From contig DEIV01000110.1 of the NCBI GenBank assembly GCA_002352665.1, forward strand, positions 1 to 46,045: a DNA stretch of 46,045 bases, written 5' to 3'. The notes under the pieces are model-generated. The model had not been told where the DNA came from, ran no database searches, and saw only the letters and a list, made by a program, of their open reading frames with translations. This DNA is from Flavobacteriaceae bacterium UBA2765 (lineage in GTDB: Bacteria; Bacteroidota; Bacteroidia; Flavobacteriales; Flavobacteriaceae). The position numbers and the translations under genes were made by a program. Every line of letters starts with the position of its first letter. Within the stretch, counting starts at the first letter, position 1. Positions 42,772-46,045 of this stretch are shown here, piece after piece.

Positions 42772-44259
42772 ATGGATATTTTATCACTTTTTGTTATTGT
42801 ACCTGTTTTAACAGTACTTGTTTTAGTAATTACAAAAAATCTAAAACAAGCAAGACTGGTTTCGTTAGTTGGAATGACAGTACAATTTATCATGTCAATT
42901 AATTTAATATTCGCCTATTTAAAAGAAAGGGCTATAAGTACTGACATCATGGTATTTACAAGAGATGTCGTTTGGTATGAAACATTTAATATTCATTATA
43001 ATATTGGTGTTGATGCTATTTCAGTAGTAATGATTGCTTTGACTTCAACCGTCGTTTTAGCTGGTATCTTCATTTCATGGAAAATAGCCGATCTGCCTAA
43101 AGAATTTTTCATCTCTCTATTGGTGTTATCGTCAGGAGTTTTTGGCTTTTTTATCTCGCTAGATCTATTTACCATGTTCTTATTTTTCGAGATAGCTGTG
43201 ATACCTATGTATTTATTGATTGGTATTTGGGGTTCTGGTCCTAAAGAAAACTCAGCAATGAAATTAACATTGATGTTAATGGCTGCTTCTGCTGTTTTAT
43301 CGGTTGGTATTTTCGGTGTTTATTTCAATTCAGATGCTGATGGAGGTGCTTTGACTTTTAATATTTTAGAAATAGCCCAAGTAAACATTCCTCTTGCTGC
43401 ACAGAATTTATTTTTCCCATTTTTATTTATTGGATTTGCGGTTTTAGGTGCCTTGTTTCCATTTCATACTTGGTCACCTTCGGGTCACGCTTCAGCACCT
43501 ACCGCTGTTTCTATGTTACACGCCGGTGTTTTAATGAAATTAGGAGGTTACGGTGTATTTAGAGTGGCAATGTATTTACTACCGCTAGGGGCGTTAAATT
43601 GGTCTAATTTCTTTTTAGTTTTAGCAACCATAGGTGTTATTTACGGTGCCTTTGGAGCCATTATGCAAAAAGATCTAAAATACATCAACGCCTATGCTTC
43701 TGTTAGTCATTTAGGCTTGGTATTGTTTGCCTTATTAATGATCAATAAAACGGCATGGAATGGAGCCATTATTCAGTCATTATCTCATGGCTTATTAACT
43801 GCTTTGTTTTTTGCATTGATTGGGATGGTTTATGGTAGAACTCATACAAGAGAAATTTCAAAACTTGGCGGATTGATGAAAGTATTACCTTTTATTGGTG
43901 CTGTTTATGTAATAACTGGTTTAGCCTATTTAGGCTTGCCCGGCTTTAGTGGTTTTGTTGCTGAGATGAATATTTTTGTTGGTGCTTTTCAACATCCTGA
44001 TATGTTTCGCAGAATACTAACAGTAATTGTTGTCTCATCAATAGTTGTTACTGCTGTATATATTTTGAGAATGCTAGGAAAGATCATGATGGGGCCAATA
44101 AATAATGATGAATTTAAAAATTTAACAAAAGCGACCTGGTACGAAAAAACAGGTTTAATATTGTTAATGATACCTGTTGTAGCAATTGGTGTCATGCCAT
44201 TTTGGTTAAGTGAAATGTTAAAAGAAAGTATTCAACCATTTTTAGAAAGATTACTTTAA
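42772..44259 (+). CDS. nuoM: complex I subunit NuoM
   Basis: Second antiporter-like proton pump subunit, 495 residues, about 14 helices. The pump Glu lies in FFEIAVIPMYLLIGIWG, and the FPFHTWSPSGHASAPTAVS channel segment follows. The Lys of the central channel is in the MLHAGVLMKLGGYGVFR segment. It starts 9 bases after nuoL. Confidence 0.95.
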   Translation: MDILSLFVIVPVLTVLVLVITKNLKQARLVSLVGMTVQFIMSINLIFAYLKERAISTDIMVFTRDVVWYETFNIHYNIGVDAISVVMIALTSTVVLAGIFISWKIADLPKEFFISLLVLSSGVFGFFISLDLFTMFLFFEIAVIPMYLLIGIWGSGPKENSAMKLTLMLMAASAVLSVGIFGVYFNSDADGGALTFNILEIAQVNIPLAAQNLFFPFLFIGFAVLGALFPFHTWSPSGHASAPTAVSMLHAGVLMKLGGYGVFRVAMYLLPLGALNWSNFFLVLATIGVIYGAFGAIMQKDLKYINAYASVSHLGLVLFALLMINKTAWNGAIIQSLSHGLLTALFFALIGMVYGRTHTREISKLGGLMKVLPFIGAVYVITGLAYLGLPGFSGFVAEMNIFVGAFQHPDMFRRILTVIVVSSIVVTAVYILRMLGKIMMGPINNDEFKNLTKATWYEKTGLILLMIPVVAIGVMPFWLSEMLKESIQPFLERLL

Positions 44260-44271
44260 AATTTAAGAATA

Positions 44272-45696
44272 ATGGACTGGAAAAGTTTACTATTAATGCG
44301 TTATGAATTAGGATTGTTGGCAATTGTATTATTGCTGATCATCTTTGAAATATTTTCAAGTAAGAAACAAAAAGAAAATTTAATTTCATTTGCAATTATT
44401 CTTTTTGCAATACATACGTTGATCGGATTTTTACCTTTGGATAAAGGAGAATTATTTGGAGGCATGTTTAACACCAATGCACTTTTACATTTTTTTAAAG
44501 GAACATTAAATGTTGGTGTTTTGATCTTATTATTGCAATCGGCTGATTGGCTTAAAGACACCATCGTACAACAAAAAAAATCAACAGAATTTATAATGTT
44601 ACTTTTTTCATCGTTGTTAGGTATGTACTTTATGATTTCATCAGGTGACTTTTTAATGTTTTATATTGGCTTAGAATTAGCAACCTTACCGGTGGCTGCA
44701 TTGGTCGCTTATGAAACTTCTAAAAGAATTTCTGCTGAAGCTGGTGTGAAATTTATATTATCTTCTGCTTTGGCTTCGGGTACTGCAATTTTTGGAATTT
44801 CTCTTTTATATGCAACTACCGGAAGCATTTACTTTGATGTAATAGCAGATGTATTGACAATTTCAAATTTATCAGTTTTAGGATTTATATTTTTCTTTAT
44901 GGGATTGGCATTTAAGATCTCATTAGTACCTTTCCATTTTTGGACTGCTGATGTTTATCAAGGAGCACCTATTAGTGTTGCCTCCTATTTGTCGGTTATT
45001 TCAAAAGGAGCAGCTGTAATGATATTGATGATCATATTATTTACGGTAATGAAACCTTTATTTCCTATTTGGACAAAAATTATATATATCGTTGCTATTG
45101 CTACGATGTTTATTGGGAACCTTTTTGCATTGAGACAGCAAAATATGAAACGCTTTTTAGCCTTTTCATCCGTTGCCCAAGCCGGGTTTATTCTATTAGG
45201 GTTTTTGTCTTACGACCAATTAGGTACAGCAACAATTGTATTTTTTGTAGCCGTTTATATTTTCTCTAATTTGGGTGCTTTTGGTGTAGTTCAAGCAATT
45301 TCTACTGCTTCTAATAAAGAAAATATTGACGATTATGAAGGACTCTATAGAACCAATCCGAAATTAAGTCTTTTAATGATGCTGGCATTGTTTTCTCTGG
45401 CAGGAATACCTCCTCTAGCAGGATTCTTTGGTAAGTTCTTTTTATATGCCGCTGCAGCAAGTAAAGGTTACTATGTAATGGTATTTATTGCGGTGGTTAA
45501 TGCAACTATTTCATTGTATTATTATTTAATAGTTGTGAGAGCAATGTTTTTACGAAAAAATCCAAATGCAATACCGTACTTTAAAAGTAGACCTTATATG
45601 AGATTAGGATTGATAATAGCAGCTGTAGGTATTTTAATGGCTGGTTTATACAGCCCATTGTATAATTATATATTTTCAATCAGTAGTAGTTTTTAA
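44272..45696 (+). CDS. nuoN: complex I subunit NuoN
   Basis: Third antiporter-like proton pump subunit, 474 residues, about 14 helices. Motifs: YIGLELATLPVAALVAYE with the pump Glu, FKISLVPFHFWTADVYQGAP and AGIPPLAGFFGKFF. It closes the recognised nuo set, starting 12 bases after nuoM, and is followed 13 bases later by a small gene on the same strand. Confidence 0.95.
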   Translation: MDWKSLLLMRYELGLLAIVLLLIIFEIFSSKKQKENLISFAIILFAIHTLIGFLPLDKGELFGGMFNTNALLHFFKGTLNVGVLILLLQSADWLKDTIVQQKKSTEFIMLLFSSLLGMYFMISSGDFLMFYIGLELATLPVAALVAYETSKRISAEAGVKFILSSALASGTAIFGISLLYATTGSIYFDVIADVLTISNLSVLGFIFFFMGLAFKISLVPFHFWTADVYQGAPISVASYLSVISKGAAVMILMIILFTVMKPLFPIWTKIIYIVAIATMFIGNLFALRQQNMKRFLAFSSVAQAGFILLGFLSYDQLGTATIVFFVAVYIFSNLGAFGVVQAISTASNKENIDDYEGLYRTNPKLSLLMMLALFSLAGIPPLAGFFGKFFLYAAAASKGYYVMVFIAVVNATISLYYYLIVVRAMFLRKNPNAIPYFKSRPYMRLGLIIAAVGILMAGLYSPLYNYIFSISSSF

Positions 45697-45709
45697 AATT
45701 TAAAAAATT

Positions 45710-46036
45710 ATGGCGTTATCAGGAAAACACACCTTTGGAAGTATAGGCGAAACAAGAGTAACTTTTGTTGAAAAAAAAGTAGATGAAAACCGTAGAGATT
45801 TCTTAAAAATATTACTAGAACATAATGGTTTTGAAGTTATCATTAACGAAGAAAAAAGGAAAACCGAAGAAGAACCTCAATTATACACCGTTGCCGTAAC
45901 CGATATGGTTTTTAACCCAACAATCTGGGTCTATGAACGTAAATTAAAAACCGTAGACGGCCATAAAGTAACCCCTGACTATTGGAATCAACTTTCTGAA
46001 GATACAAAACCACAATACTGGAAAAACGAAAAGTAA
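45710..46036 (+). CDS. conserved-looking 108-residue protein of unknown function
   Basis: I do not recognise a named family. The protein is soluble (no signal peptide or membrane helix), charged, with a predicted mixed alpha/beta fold: a TRVTFVEKKVDENR segment, a helix RRDFLKILLEHNGFEVI, a charged EEKRKTEEEPQ loop, then beta-like LYTVAVTDMVFNPTIWVYER and an aromatic tail with two tryptophans (YWNQL, QYWKN). It starts 13 bases after nuoN and appears to be the last gene of the operon in this window. A role linked to complex I is suggested by position only. Confidence 0.75.
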   Translation: MALSGKHTFGSIGETRVTFVEKKVDENRRDFLKILLEHNGFEVIINEEKRKTEEEPQLYTVAVTDMVFNPTIWVYERKLKTVDGHKVTPDYWNQLSEDTKPQYWKNEK

Positions 46037-46045
46037 AAATACATT

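Noticed and set aside
1..46045. CRISPR arrays, insertion sequences, prophage, tRNA or rRNA genes
   Set aside because: I found no regularly spaced repeats with spacers, no transposase, integrase or phage genes and no recognisable RNA genes by eye; a tRNA or small RNA scan was not possible.

Overview
The window looks like a chromosomal segment of a Bacteroidota bacterium, most likely a member of the Flavobacteriaceae. Evidence for this: AT-rich DNA, few Shine-Dalgarno sequences, several candidate TAnnTTTG -7 promoter elements, a fused SecDF, a fused hypoxanthine phosphoribosyltransferase-adenylate kinase, a Bacteroidota-style putative porin, and dense housekeeping content. I see no rRNA, tRNA, CRISPR array, prophage or insertion sequence.

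Layout. 1-7.3 kb: the 3' part of gyrB, malate dehydrogenase, a Met-rich secreted DUF4412-like protein, then on the minus strand an M28 peptidase, an esterase and formate-tetrahydrofolate ligase. 7.4-16.9 kb: secDF, a GNAT acetyltransferase, hpt-adk, obgE, a putative porin, ywbE and an S9 peptidase. 16.9-18.9 kb: a decayed secreted-protein gene with two lesions, a TIGR01777-type epimerase and a 46-residue membrane protein on the minus strand. 18.9-28.1 kb: lepA, then a glycogen block glgA-glgC-glgB followed by a GH31 alpha-glucosidase. 28.2-46 kb: an energy block made of pyruvate:ferredoxin oxidoreductase (nifJ, minus), a 2[4Fe-4S] ferredoxin (minus), 2-oxoglutarate:ferredoxin oxidoreductase korAB (plus), and nuoABCDHIJKLMN followed by one small unknown gene.

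The energy block is the most interesting part. The complex I operon has no nuoE, nuoF or nuoG: nuoD is followed 34 bases later by nuoH. Such an 11-subunit complex lacks the NADH-oxidising module. Two 2-oxoacid:ferredoxin oxidoreductases and a ferredoxin gene lie directly upstream, so the likely scheme is that pyruvate and 2-oxoglutarate oxidation reduce ferredoxin, which then feeds complex I through NuoB/NuoI.

A regulatory signal ties these genes together. Palindromes with a TGA-N6-TCA core (Crp/Fnr type) lie upstream of nifJ, between the divergent ferredoxin and korA genes, and upstream of nuoA. In all four promoter directions the palindrome centre lies 35.5-36.5 bases from the last base of a TAnnTTT(G/A) -7 element, which puts it near -41.5 from the expected start (class II activator geometry). 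I read this as a candidate ferredoxin-respiration regulon. It is inferred from sequence only.
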